Source: Acidobacteriota bacterium
GTDB taxonomy: Bacteria; Acidobacteriota; UBA6911
DNA: 64,000 nucleotides
NCBI GenBank assembly: GCA_031271905.1
Contig: JAISUT010000014.1
Location: forward strand, 1 to 64,000
Direction: 5' to 3'
The translations under genes and the position numbers were made by a program. The notes beneath the pieces were generated by a model. It saw nothing but the letters and a program-made list of their open reading frames with translations. It was not told the DNA's origin and ran no database searches. Below, one piece after another: positions 38,013-47,340 of this stretch (position 1 is its first letter; each line of letters opens with the position of its first letter).

Positions 38013-40439
38013 CTACGCCGTCTGCTCCCCGTACCACATGCAGTCGATCATGTTCACCAACTGCTCCAGGTTCACCAGGACGGTCATCTTGTTCTTTATC
38101 AGGACGGTGCCCTCGACCCCCGCCGCGCGGTAGCTGTCGTGGTTCAACCGCACCTCGTAATGGCCCGAGTCGATGAGCTTCTCGACCAGCAACCCGTAAG
38201 GTTTGCGCGAGGTTTGCGGGATCAGCAGGAACATGTTCTCGGGTTGCGAGCAGGATTGCAGCCCGAGGCCGTCTTCCAGCCGCACGACGCGGGTGGAGAC
38301 GCCGTCGAGCGTGAGATACTCCTGCGAGCCGATGCGTTCGATCTTCGACGTCTCGACCGCCTCCACCCGCTTGACGTCCTGCATGGAGATGCCGAACTGC
38401 TCGCTGCCGCCGTTGGAGAACAGGAGCAGGGATCGGAGCTCGCCGCTCTCCGAACCTGCCGCTACCTTTTTCTCCTCCGGCCCGCCGCTCACGTCCCTGA
38501 CGTTGTAATGGCGCGCCAGCCCCATGGCGTCCAGGATCATCGCCACCTTGCCGTCTCCCAACACCGTCGTGCCGGAGTACAGCGCGATGTCCTTGACGGC
38601 GCGGTGCATGGGCTTGACCACGATCTCCTCGCTGCCGATGATCCGGTCGATGATCAGGCCGAAGCGGATGTTGCCCGCGCGCAGGACTGCGAAGTTGAGC
38701 GACACGTGCAGGGGGTGCCCCGCAGCCTCGGCCTCCTTCATCTTCGCAGCCAGCTCCTTGCGCGCCTCGGCGTTCATCCCGGTCACGCTGGACAGCGCGG
38801 CGTCGTCGAACACCTCCACCCGCGCCAGCGCCTCGCGCAGCCGCACCATCGGGAGCAGGCATTCCCGGAGCCGGAACACCTCGCGCACGTCGGCGCACTC
38901 GATGCGGGTGAGCACGTCCTCGTCGTAAAGGCAGACCAGCTCCTCCAGGTTCACCTGGGGGATGGCGAAGCGTTCGTCGCCCGACTGCACGATCAACGAC
39001 GGGATGATGGCGAGGGTCAGAGGCAGGCGCAATTTCACGATGGAGCCCGAACCCTCGGTCGAGGATATGGACACGGAGCCGCCGAACTTCTCCACGCCGG
39101 TCTTGACGACGTCCATGCCGACGCCGCGCCCCGAGACCTCGGTGACGACGGTGGCGGTCGAGAACCCAGGCAGGAAGATCATGTCCAAGAGCTCCTGGTC
39201 GCTGACGTGCGACAACTCGCTCTCGGTCTTCAGCTTCTTCTCCAAGACCTTCTTGCGGATGGTCTCGCGGCTCATGCCCCTGCCGTTGTCCTGGATGTCG
39301 ACATGTATCTGCCCGCTCTCGTGGTATGCCGACAGCGTCACCCTCCCCGCGTCCGCCTTCCCGGCGGCGGCGCGCTCGGCAGGCGTCTCCACGCCGTGGT
39401 CGCAGGCGTTGCGGATCAGGTGCGTCAGCGGGTCGGCGATGGCCTCCAACATGTTCTTGTCCAGCTCCACGTCGTCGCCCTCGGTCACGAACTCGATGTC
39501 CTTGCCCAGCTTGCGGCTCAGGTCGCGCACCATGCGCGAGAACCGCGAGAACACCGTGCCGATGGGCTGCATGCGGGTGCGCATGATGGTTTCCTGCAGC
39601 TCCGTGGTGACGGCGTTCAGGCTGGTGGTGATGCCGCGCAGCGTGGGGTCGGCCTGGTCCATGTGCATGAGCTGCTGGTTGCGCACCAGCACCAGCTCGC
39701 CCGCGAGCATCATCAGGCGGTCGAGGATATCGACCCGGATGCGCAGGAACTCCTCGTGCTTGGTGACGTCGCTGACGGATGTGGACGGTTGCGCGACTTG
39801 GTGGACCGCCTGTGGCGCGGGGTCGCGCTCGGCCGCCCGCGTCGGAGGCGTCGCAGGCGATGGCGCGTCCTCGGCGGCCGGGGGCGCACCAACCTCCTCG
39901 GCAGCCCCGGCCTCCTCGGCTTCCTTGACCTCGTCGTCGTTCGCGACGGGAGAGGGCTCCGCAGGCGCGGGCTGCGGGGTGACGCCCGCCGCACCCTCGG
40001 CGGACGTCGCCGCCGTCTCCGCGTTTTTCCCCGCCGCCGGGGCGTTGTCCGTCGCAGGCGGGGTTTGTCGAAGACGCTTCAAGACATCGACCAGGGCGTT
40101 CACGTCGAACTCGGCGCTCTTGGACACGTCGTCAAACATGTTGTTCAACATGTCCACGCCTTCGATGAGCGCTTCGGATATGTCCGGGTTCATCACGAGC
40201 GCCCCTTCGCGCAGGTCGTCAAGCAGGCTCTCCATCGCGTGGGTGAGCGTGCTGATGTTGGTCAGCTCCAAATACCCGGCAGATCCCTTGATGGTGTGGA
40301 TGGCGCGAAACAGGTCGTTGATGGCGTCCGGCGACGTCTCCCCGGTCTTCTTGATCTCCACGAAGATTTTTTCGGCGTGTTCCAGATGGGCGCGGGATTC
40401 CTCGACATATTCGGCCAAAATATCCAGATCGGTTTCCAC
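38013..40439 (-). CDS. cheA: Chemotaxis sensor kinase CheA with tandem CheW-like domains
   Basis: The protein has 808 residues. An N-terminal Hpt domain carries phospho-acceptor H48 (AIHTIKGSAGYLE). A Pro/Ala-rich linker (about 145-255) replaces a clear P2. The dimerisation helices, the HATPase domain (LIRNACDHGVE, DNGRGMSRE, GRGVGMDVVK) and a CheW-like P5 domain (SGDERFAIPQVNLEELV) follow. The last about 140 residues look like a second CheW-like domain (GISMQDVKRVEAVE, KPYGLLVEKLIDSG). GTG 40439 is the start: GGGAGGTTCC precedes it directly, and the upstream frame is not CheA-like. First gene of the operon. No cheY is adjacent. Confidence 0.93.
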   Translation of the reverse strand: METDLDILAEYVEESRAHLEHAEKIFVEIKKTGETSPDAINDLFRAIHTIKGSAGYLELTNISTLTHAMESLLDDLREGALVMNPDISEALIEGVDMLNNMFDDVSKSAEFDVNALVDVLKRLRQTPPATDNAPAAGKNAETAATSAEGAAGVTPQPAPAEPSPVANDDEVKEAEEAGAAEEVGAPPAAEDAPSPATPPTRAAERDPAPQAVHQVAQPSTSVSDVTKHEEFLRIRVDILDRLMMLAGELVLVRNQQLMHMDQADPTLRGITTSLNAVTTELQETIMRTRMQPIGTVFSRFSRMVRDLSRKLGKDIEFVTEGDDVELDKNMLEAIADPLTHLIRNACDHGVETPAERAAAGKADAGRVTLSAYHESGQIHVDIQDNGRGMSRETIRKKVLEKKLKTESELSHVSDQELLDMIFLPGFSTATVVTEVSGRGVGMDVVKTGVEKFGGSVSISSTEGSGSIVKLRLPLTLAIIPSLIVQSGDERFAIPQVNLEELVCLYDEDVLTRIECADVREVFRLRECLLPMVRLREALARVEVFDDAALSSVTGMNAEARKELAAKMKEAEAAGHPLHVSLNFAVLRAGNIRFGLIIDRIIGSEEIVVKPMHRAVKDIALYSGTTVLGDGKVAMILDAMGLARHYNVRDVSGGPEEKKVAAGSESGELRSLLLFSNGGSEQFGISMQDVKRVEAVETSKIERIGSQEYLTLDGVSTRVVRLEDGLGLQSCSQPENMFLLIPQTSRKPYGLLVEKLIDSGHYEVRLNHDSYRAAGVEGTVLIKNKMTVLVNLEQLVNMIDCMWYGEQTA

Positions 40440-40722
40440 AGGAACCTCCCGTGTTTTTTTGTCGCTTTTTGTGTAGATTCGAAAGGCAGCGAGAGCCAGT
40501 GCGAACAAACTGGTAAAAGCATTCGGCAGAAGCAGCTTCAATCTTTAATCTTTTTTCGGCGATGTCGCAGGGGGGGGAGGGAAGGGGTGGGGGCGTAGGC
40601 GACGGTTGCGCCCGATGACGCTCGAAATCGCGACGTGGAGAAGGGAACGCCGCGAACGCCGGCGGGAAAAAGCGGACGGGGCGCGGGATGCCGGGAAGGC
40701 GGGCGCAGGGAAGGACGCCCCG
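40440..40722. other. Intergenic region between cheA and bioB
   Basis: This spacer holds the upstream region of the seven-gene che operon. Near 40535-40560 there is an AT-rich patch, but no clear promoter pair was found. No gene or strong hairpin is seen, and the remainder toward bioB is GC-rich. Confidence 0.4.
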
Positions 40723-41697
40723 CTACTCCGGCTCGAACCCCGCTTCGCGGATCAGGCGCAGGGTGTCCTCGACCCCTTGCCCGCCTGCGGTGAGGTAACC
40801 CGAGGCGAACACCGAGTCCACGGCCATGAACATCTCCCGCTCATGCCCCGCCAGATAGACCTCCCGGCCCGCCGCGCAACGGACATCGGCGCGCGGGGCG
40901 GTGAAGCGGGCCAGGCACAGCACCTTGAGGCAGTATGCGGGGGTGAGCCGCGCCGTCTCCGCTTCCGCGAGCTTCGTCCCCGCCAAGGGGATCAGGAAGT
41001 TCACCGGCACGGCTTCGGGGGCGACGGCGGCGATGTCCTCGAACAGGTCGGCGACGTCCTCGTCCCCCTCGCCCATGCCGACGATGCCGCCGCAACACAG
41101 CTCGAACCCGACCCTGCGCAGCATCGCGAGGTTCGCAAGCCGCTCGTCATAGCCGTGGGTCGTGCAGATTTTCGGGTAATGGCGCCTGCCCGTGTTGAGG
41201 TTGTGGTTGATGCGACCCACCCCCGCCTCTTTGAGGCGGCGCGCCTGGGCTTCCGTGAGAAAGCCGATGGAGCAGCAGATCGGCGTAGGCGAGGAGGCGC
41301 GCAACCGGGCGACCTTCGCGGCGAACTCTTCGATCTCCTCGTCGGTGAAGCGCAGCCCTGAAAGGCCGATGCAGTGCCGCGCCAGCTTCAATGCGTCTAT
41401 CCTCGCCCTGGTCGCGTCCAGGCGTCTGTAGTCCGCCGCCCGGTAGGTCTCGATGTCCGCAGTGGAGTCCTTCGCTTGGGCGCAATAGGCGCAGTCTTGC
41501 GTACACCCCCCGCTGCGGGCGCTGGAGAGCAGTTGCACGCCGACTTTCATCCCCTTGTGCGCCTGGCGCAGGGCGAACGCCCCTTCCAGGAGTTCGTCCA
41601 GCCGGCCGTCGGGGAGGGCGAGGACGCCCAGCGCCTCCTCGCGCGTGGGGGGGAGCCCCTTCGCGGATTTTTCGGTCAATCGTTTTATGTCGAGCAT
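40723..41697 (-). CDS. bioB: Biotin synthase
   Basis: This 324-residue radical SAM enzyme shows the SAM cluster motif CTQDCAYC in SGGCTQDCAYCAQ, the conserved YNHNLNT-type segment (here GRINHNLNTGRRHYPKI), CCGGIVGMGE and NFLIPLAGTKL. It inserts sulfur into dethiobiotin. No other bio genes are adjacent. The predicted start MLDIKRLTEK is near the family N-terminus. Confidence 0.94.
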   Translation of the reverse strand: MLDIKRLTEKSAKGLPPTREEALGVLALPDGRLDELLEGAFALRQAHKGMKVGVQLLSSARSGGCTQDCAYCAQAKDSTADIETYRAADYRRLDATRARIDALKLARHCIGLSGLRFTDEEIEEFAAKVARLRASSPTPICCSIGFLTEAQARRLKEAGVGRINHNLNTGRRHYPKICTTHGYDERLANLAMLRRVGFELCCGGIVGMGEGDEDVADLFEDIAAVAPEAVPVNFLIPLAGTKLAEAETARLTPAYCLKVLCLARFTAPRADVRCAAGREVYLAGHEREMFMAVDSVFASGYLTAGGQGVEDTLRLIREAGFEPE

Positions 41698-41808
41698 AAT
41701 AGGGCGAACATGGGACGTGGCGACCGTGCCGACCGGCCACGGCAGGCGGCTGCCGCTGTTTTGACGCAGGAGGAACCCGCGGTGGGCTGCGACGGCGGCG
41801 CCTCCACG

Positions 41809-42687
41809 CTATTTTTTCTTCAACACGAAACCGGTGCGCAACCGGCCGTCCTGCTCGGACGACCAGAAGTCTGCCGCCTGGTACCCTTTCTGGAAATAGC
41901 CGCGAAAGGCATGCCGCAGGTTCCGTTGCCACTCCATCGCCGCCCCCAGGTCGCGGTTCTTGATTTCGGGCAGGTTGTAGGGGACTTCAAACAGGAACAT
42001 GTCCGCCGTGCAGTCGGTTTTCACCGGCGAGGAGGCGTAGAGCCCTGGCGCCGCCTCAGTCAACTGGTTGACGGCCGGGGTGCGCTTCAACTCCTTGCGG
42101 AAGTCGTGCCGCGCAGGCCCCGTCTCCAAGAGTTTGGTCGTCTCGGCGTCCTTCAAGTCCCAGGCCGAGGACATCCTGTCCGTGGGCAGCCCCCGGTCGA
42201 ACTGGCTGGTGGTCTCCCCGTAGAGGTTTTCCTCGTAGGCGAACGCCTTGAACCCCATCTTGCCGAGGAAAAAGTAGGCGTGCAGCGGTTGCATGGGGTC
42301 GAACGACGCCGTGACGGCGGCGATCTTGCGCCTGAGCGCCTCCTCGCGCAGGGCGACCAGCAACTTGAAGCCCACGTCGAAGTTCCTGTATGCCGCCCGC
42401 ACCGCCAACATGCAGCAGTTATGGACTGGTTTGCCGTCGATGTGCCCGAAGATGCTGAAGATGAACCCGACCATGTCGCCTAGGCCGCTGTACGCCCCGA
42501 GCAGGATGCCGCCGACGCGGTGCGCCTGCAGGAGCATGGGGATGGGGATGACGTCGATGTCTTGGCTATGCAACGCCTCGCGCTGGATGTCCTCGCAGAC
42601 CTTGTAGTCCGCCGGGTTGCGAAACGGCTCGATAGAAACTTTGATTTCGTCTTTTCGCTTTTTCCTGCGGATAGTCGTCGCGCTCAT
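41809..42687 (-). CDS. GNAT-superfamily acetyltransferase-like protein
   Basis: The protein has 292 residues. The central part looks like a GNAT fold: MVGFIFSIFGHIDG, then LAVRAAYRNFDVGFKLLVAL as the acetyl-CoA region, and HAYFFLGKMGFKAF. It resembles the COG3375 type of predicted acetyltransferases; this assignment is from memory of the family pattern, not a search. The P-loop Q/RxxGxG/A motif is weak (YRNFDVG), so catalysis is uncertain. The basic N-terminus (RRKKRKDE) is unusual. It lies between namZ and bioB on the same strand. Confidence 0.6.
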   Translation of the reverse strand: MSATTIRRKKRKDEIKVSIEPFRNPADYKVCEDIQREALHSQDIDVIPIPMLLQAHRVGGILLGAYSGLGDMVGFIFSIFGHIDGKPVHNCCMLAVRAAYRNFDVGFKLLVALREEALRRKIAAVTASFDPMQPLHAYFFLGKMGFKAFAYEENLYGETTSQFDRGLPTDRMSSAWDLKDAETTKLLETGPARHDFRKELKRTPAVNQLTEAAPGLYASSPVKTDCTADMFLFEVPYNLPEIKNRDLGAAMEWQRNLRHAFRGYFQKGYQAADFWSSEQDGRLRTGFVLKKK

Positions 42688-42754
42688 CCCTGTCCCTTCC
42701 CTCGCATGAATGAATATCCAGGCGGCTTCCCGGCGGCCGCACCGTGCCGTCGAA

Positions 42755-44026
42755 TCACGAATTGTAGATCAAAACTTTGCGCCTCGCGGCAATAAAATGC
42801 AGGAAATCAAGATTTTTTTCCCAGTCGGCGGCCTTCGGCGTCGCACCACCCTTGAGCGTCCGCATGGCGGCGGCGTTTCCCAGCAGGCTGAGGACGCCGT
42901 CCACCTCGAAGGTCTTGGGATAAAGCCGATGCAGGGTCGCGCCCATCTCCAGCCCCAGGGCGACGGAGTCGAGCTTTTCGGGATCGGTGGGGATCAAGTT
43001 CACGCCGCCGCAAAGGGCTCCCTTGTGCTTGCTCGCCGTCGGCGTGAACTGGACTGGGACGACTGCGACGCCGCCGACCCCCGCCTCGCGCAAACGGGCG
43101 GTCAATTGCGCGGCGAAGCGTCCGGGCTCTATCCAAGGGGCGCCGACGAATTCGAAGGGGGCGTCCGTCCCCCTGCCCACCGACACGTTGGTCGCCTCCA
43201 GGAGGCACACGCCGGGGTAGAGTATCGCCGCCGTGACGCTGCGCATGTTGGGCGACGGGTTCACCCAGGTCTGGCCGGTGTCCCAGAACATCTGCGCGCG
43301 CCGCCAGCCGTTCATCGGGATCACCTCCAGGCGCGCGCCCAGCTTCTTTTCGGCGTTGAAATACCGCGCCAGCTCCCCGACGGTCATCCCGTGGCGCACT
43401 GGCAAGGGCATGTAGCCGGTGAAGGAGGCCTTGTCCGCGTCCAGCATCGGGCCCTCGACCTTGACGCCGCCTATCGGGTTCGGCCTGTCCAGGACGTAGA
43501 AGGGGATGCCCGCACGCGCCGCCGACTCCATGGCGTATGCCATGGTGGTGATGTAGGTGTAAAAGCGCGCGCCGACGTCCTGGATGTCGAACACCAGCGC
43601 GTCGATGCCGCGCAACATCTCCGGCGTAGGCCGCCGCGTCTTACCGTAAAGGCTATGGACGGGGAGTCCGGTCGCCGCGTCGATGGACGAGTCCACCCGC
43701 TCGTCGGCCACGCCCCGGATGCCGTGCTCGGGGCTGAACAGCGCGACCAGCGTGCAAGCCTCCGCTTGGAACAACAGGTCGATGGTGGATGCGCCGTCCA
43801 CGGCGCGACCCGTGTGGTTGGTTATCAATCCGACGCGCTTGCCCGCAAGCGGCGCGAAATCTTGCGCCCTCAACACGTCGATGCCGTTGAGCACGCGGGG
43901 GCGCGTCTCCTGCGGCATGGTGGCGCCGTTTTCGGCGGCAGACGGCGGCGGCGGCAATGCCAGCGACAGGGCTATGCCGACCATGGTCATGATGGCTATG
44001 CGGGATTTGACGAGTTGCGTATTCAT
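42755..44026 (-). CDS. namZ: Exo-beta-N-acetylmuramidase NamZ-like (DUF1343), secreted
   Basis: The protein has 423 residues. A signal peptide (about 1-32, TMVGIALSLAL then PSAAE) is followed by the DUF1343 core: KRVGLITNHTGR, LFSPEHGIRG, DIQDVGARFYTY, LDRPNPIGG and QTWVNPSPNMRS. Characterised DUF1343 members release terminal MurNAc from peptidoglycan fragments, so it may recycle or scavenge cell-wall material in the periplasm. ATG 44026 begins the signal peptide; the ribosome binding site is weak and the frame stays open to 44125. The VOC gene ends 83 bases upstream on the same strand. Confidence 0.85.
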   Translation of the reverse strand: MNTQLVKSRIAIMTMVGIALSLALPPPPSAAENGATMPQETRPRVLNGIDVLRAQDFAPLAGKRVGLITNHTGRAVDGASTIDLLFQAEACTLVALFSPEHGIRGVADERVDSSIDAATGLPVHSLYGKTRRPTPEMLRGIDALVFDIQDVGARFYTYITTMAYAMESAARAGIPFYVLDRPNPIGGVKVEGPMLDADKASFTGYMPLPVRHGMTVGELARYFNAEKKLGARLEVIPMNGWRRAQMFWDTGQTWVNPSPNMRSVTAAILYPGVCLLEATNVSVGRGTDAPFEFVGAPWIEPGRFAAQLTARLREAGVGGVAVVPVQFTPTASKHKGALCGGVNLIPTDPEKLDSVALGLEMGATLHRLYPKTFEVDGVLSLLGNAAAMRTLKGGATPKAADWEKNLDFLHFIAARRKVLIYNS

Positions 44027-44109
44027 GGCGACGGCGACATAGAGGCATAAAGGGGGAAAGGGCGGGGAAGGGCTTCCCATCGCCCGCGACCTTTCCCCGG
44101 GAAAGGGGG

Positions 44110-44487
44110 CTATCCCTTGGCGCACAGGCAGAACGGATGCCCGTCAGGGTCGAACATCGTGGTGAAATGGTCCCCGCCGAACTGGTCGGACGCCTTGACC
44201 GCTCCCAGCGCCTCGGCTTCGGCGACGGCGGATTTCACGTCGTCCACGGTGAAATCGAGGTGGGTCTGCTTTTGTTGCTTGCCGGGCTGCTCGGGCCAGA
44301 CCGGGCGTTCGTAAGACATGCCGTCCTCCGGCGCGAACAGCAACGTGAAGCCGGTCGGCGCCTTCGCCACCGGCATTCCGAACATCTCCGCCTCCTCCCA
44401 TCCCAAGAGGCTGGCATAGAACTTGCGCAGCTTCTTGGCGTCCTTGCAGTCGATGGTGATGTTTGTCAATGCGATTCCTTTGATCAT
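44110..44487 (-). CDS. VOC (glyoxalase/bleomycin-resistance fold) family protein
   Basis: This 125-residue protein has the paired beta-alpha-beta pattern of the VOC superfamily: ITIDCKDAKKLRKFYASLLGWEE in the first half and LDFTVDDVKSAVAEAEALGA with FTTMFDPDGHPFCLC in the second. The tail DPDGHPFCL is a common end for this group. Potential metal ligands are His and Glu at the usual positions, but the substrate is unknown. It is upstream of namZ on the same strand. Confidence 0.85.
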   Translation of the reverse strand: MIKGIALTNITIDCKDAKKLRKFYASLLGWEEAEMFGMPVAKAPTGFTLLFAPEDGMSYERPVWPEQPGKQQKQTHLDFTVDDVKSAVAEAEALGAVKASDQFGGDHFTTMFDPDGHPFCLCAKG

Positions 44488-44724
44488 TCGAACACCTCCA
44501 TTGGCATGGCGTTTGCGGCCTTCGTGGGCGCCTTGGGCGCATCAAGCGCCGCCTCAGTCCCGCTCGGAAACGCCCAGCCGACCGGTGGGAATTCCGTTTC
44601 CGCGCTTCGCGCGCCCTGTACGCGAAGACCTTCAAACGCAATCAATAATGATTTTACGGTGTGGTTCCGCAAGATGGCAACGTTTTTTTGCGTGCGCCCC
44701 TGTTCGCCCCGCCTGCAACCGCCG

Positions 44725-46509
44725 TCAATCGGTGACAGCTTTCCAGCCGCGGCGGTTCAAATCGCGGTAGATGACGCCCCCCGCCGCCAACGCCACGGCG
44801 AGCAACACCAGACCCTTGCCGGTCGCGCCGAAGATGATCTTGCCCACGCCGAACAGCGTCAGGTAGACCATCACGCAACCGCATGCCCAGCAAAGGAGGT
44901 TGTGGAGGCCGTCCCGCGGTGCGGCTACGTCGGGGGCCTTCGCGGCGACCGGTTTCCAGAATGTCGCGCCGGGGCGCACCCGCCGGTAGAAGGCGACGAG
45001 CACCGCTTCTTTTTCGGGAGCGGTGGCGAAAGTGACCGCCAACCAGATGACGGTCGAGCCGGCGACGGTGAACAAGACTATCCAGGCGAAATCCAGCGGG
45101 GCGTCGTTGTCCATCCCCAGCACGACCTGCATGAAGATCGAGATGTAGAACGACGCCGCCATCGCCGCCACCTCGCTCCAAGCGTTGATGCGCCACCAGA
45201 ACCAGCGCAAGATGAACACGCTGCCGGTTCCCGCGCCGATGGCGAGCAGGAACTTCCACGCACCGGCGATGGAGTCTTGGTGCCAGGTGACGACGCAGGA
45301 CGCCAGCATGATGAGGATTGTCGCCACCTGCGATGCGGCGACGTAATGCCGTTCGCCTCGGCCTTTGACGCAAAAGCGTCGGTAGAGGTCGTTGACCAGG
45401 TAGCCCGCGCCCCAATTCAACTGCGTGCTGATGGTGGACATGTAGGCGGCGCCGAACGCCGCCAGGATCAGCCCGCGCAGGGCGGCGGGGAACACCCCGG
45501 GATCCATCAAGACCATGACGAAGCCCGATTCCTTGTCCTCCAGCGCGGGGTAGAGCACCAGCGACGCCAGCGCCGTCAATATCCACGGCCAAGGACGGAC
45601 GGCGTAGTGGGCGATGTTGAACCAGAGCGTCGCCAACAGGGAGTTTTTCTCGTCCCGGGCGCTCAATATCCGCTGGGCGACGTAGCCTCCACCCCCCGGC
45701 TCCGCCCCCGGGTACCAAGTCGCCCACCAGTTGACCGCCAGGTAGACGACGAAGGTGAGCATCGGCATCCATGCCGAGCCGATCTCCGGCACGAAGGAGA
45801 GGATGGAGCCTTCCCCCCCCGCCACCCCCTTGGCGCGGTCAAACTCCAGCAACCGCTCGGTCAATGCGTCCATGCCGCCGACGGCGCGCACGGCGAAGAA
45901 CGCCAGCAGGATCATCATCCCCATCTTGAGGATGAACTGGAAGAAGTCGGTGAACAGCACCCCCCAGAGCCCCGAAAGGCTGGAGATCGACGCCGTCACG
46001 AGCATGATGGCGAAGACGGCGCCAAGCGCCTGGAGCTTGGTGCAACCGAAGACCAGCATGAGGATCTTCACCATCGCCAAGTTGACCCAGCCCATGATGA
46101 TGCAGTTGACCGGAAGGCCGAGGTAAAGGGCGCGGAAGCCGCGCAGGAATGCGGCGGGGCGACCGCCGTAGCGGATCTCGGCGAACTCCACGTCCGTCAG
46201 CACCCCCGCGCGACGCCAGAGCCGCGCGTAGAAGAACACCGTGAGCATGCCGCTCATCAGCATGTTCCACCAGAGCCAATTGCCTGCGATGCCGCTGGAC
46301 GCCACCATGCCGGTGACCGCCAGGGGGGTGTCTGCGGCGAAGGTGGTCGCCACCATGGATGTGCCCGCCAGCCACCAAGACACCTTGCGCCCGCCGACGA
46401 AATAGTCCTCGGTGGAGGCGGTGGCGCGCTTCCGGCAATAGAGCCCGATGGCGAGGTTCAACAAGAAGTAGGCGGCGATGACCAGCCAGTCGATGGTCGC
46501 AAGTCGCAT
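44725..46509 (-). CDS. Sodium:solute symporter family protein
   Basis: This 594-residue polytopic membrane protein has about 13-15 hydrophobic segments. The N-terminus (YFLLNLAIGLYCRKR, then STEDYFVGGRKVSWWLAGTSMVATTFAADTP) is typical of the SSS family and includes first-helix residues of the sodium site. The substrate cannot be named. It lies 15 bases downstream of the DUF47 gene, so the two are probably co-transcribed, which is unusual because DUF47 proteins normally accompany PiT phosphate transporters. Confidence 0.9.
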   Translation of the reverse strand: MRLATIDWLVIAAYFLLNLAIGLYCRKRATASTEDYFVGGRKVSWWLAGTSMVATTFAADTPLAVTGMVASSGIAGNWLWWNMLMSGMLTVFFYARLWRRAGVLTDVEFAEIRYGGRPAAFLRGFRALYLGLPVNCIIMGWVNLAMVKILMLVFGCTKLQALGAVFAIMLVTASISSLSGLWGVLFTDFFQFILKMGMMILLAFFAVRAVGGMDALTERLLEFDRAKGVAGGEGSILSFVPEIGSAWMPMLTFVVYLAVNWWATWYPGAEPGGGGYVAQRILSARDEKNSLLATLWFNIAHYAVRPWPWILTALASLVLYPALEDKESGFVMVLMDPGVFPAALRGLILAAFGAAYMSTISTQLNWGAGYLVNDLYRRFCVKGRGERHYVAASQVATILIMLASCVVTWHQDSIAGAWKFLLAIGAGTGSVFILRWFWWRINAWSEVAAMAASFYISIFMQVVLGMDNDAPLDFAWIVLFTVAGSTVIWLAVTFATAPEKEAVLVAFYRRVRPGATFWKPVAAKAPDVAAPRDGLHNLLCWACGCVMVYLTLFGVGKIIFGATGKGLVLLAVALAAGGVIYRDLNRRGWKAVTD

Positions 46510-46524
46510 ATTTTCAAGGTGCTT

Positions 46525-47142
46525 CTAGGTGTTTTTCACGATGATCGACTCCAAGACGTTGGCGACGTCTTCCGCTTTGTCGGTCGCAGCCTCCAGCGTC
46601 TCGATGATCTCCTTGCGCTTGATAACCTCAATGGGGTCTTTGACATGGTCGAACAGGGCGGCGATCGCGGTCTGGCGATGCTGGTCCGCCTCGTTCTCCA
46701 GCCGGTTGATCTCGATGCAATGCGCGATGACGTTGTCGCTGTTCCTGAGTACGGAGACGGCTTCGCCCAACTCCTTCGCCTGGCTCAGCAGGACGGAGCA
46801 GATTTCCGGAACGGCGGTGATCGGCTCCTTGATCTTGTACAGGACGATGCACTTCGCCACGCTGTCCATCAAGTCGATCACGTCATCCAAGGCGGAGCAG
46901 AGGCGTTGGATGTCCTCGCGGTCGATGGGGGTGATGAAGGTCTTATTCAGTTCGTCGATGACATGGTGCGTCAGCGCGTCCCCTTTGTGCTCCAAGTCTT
47001 TGATTTTTTGCGCCAACGGGGCTTGATCCACCGTTGGCGTGCCCAGCATGGTCTGCAAAAGCTGCGCGGCTTCCAAGATGTGTACCGTCATCTCACTGAA
47101 GATATTGAAGAACTTCTCATCTTTTTTGAAAAGTTGCGCCAT
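46525..47142 (-). CDS. DUF47 (PhoU-like) family protein
   Basis: The protein has 205 residues and is all-helical. It shows the family pattern FFNIFSEMTVHILEAAQLL, IKDLEHKGDALTHHVIDELNKTFITPIDREDI, LCSALDDVIDLMD and INRLENEADQHRQ. The E/DxxxD clusters are the metal-binding motifs shared with PhoU. DUF47 proteins regulate or assist PiT-type phosphate transporters; here the partner is an SSS symporter. A strong promoter is visible at 47234-47262. Confidence 0.9.
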   Translation of the reverse strand: MAQLFKKDEKFFNIFSEMTVHILEAAQLLQTMLGTPTVDQAPLAQKIKDLEHKGDALTHHVIDELNKTFITPIDREDIQRLCSALDDVIDLMDSVAKCIVLYKIKEPITAVPEICSVLLSQAKELGEAVSVLRNSDNVIAHCIEINRLENEADQHRQTAIAALFDHVKDPIEVIKRKEIIETLEAATDKAEDVANVLESIIVKNT

Positions 47143-47233
47143 GGTCTTTCCTAGAAATCATCAATAGTTCGGAGTGTTTGCTGAAGTTTTGCGCCTGCTT
47201 TTGGCACCCGGCTCCAGCGCAATGTGAAACCGC

Positions 47234-47262
47234 ATTATATTCATTGGACGCACCTTGTTCAA
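47234..47262 (-). promoter_or_regulatory. Sigma-70 promoter for the DUF47-symporter operon
   Basis: On the minus strand TTGAAC (47262-47257) and TATAAT (47239-47234) are separated by exactly 17 bases. The -10 is perfect and the -35 differs from TTGACA at two positions. Transcription would start near 47227, giving a leader of about 85 bases before the DUF47 start at 47142. Confidence 0.75.
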
Positions 47263-47340
47263 GTTTAAAAAATATCATAAATTGTATGAATTATATGAAT
47301 AATAGGCTTTATATGAAGGCAAACCCTTTGAAATTAAAAC

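Noticed and set aside
44137-47154. Open frame of 1005 codons on the plus strand over the VOC, symporter and DUF47 genes
   Set aside because: It covers three real genes on the opposite strand and the gaps between them, and its product is His/Asp/Arg-rich noise.
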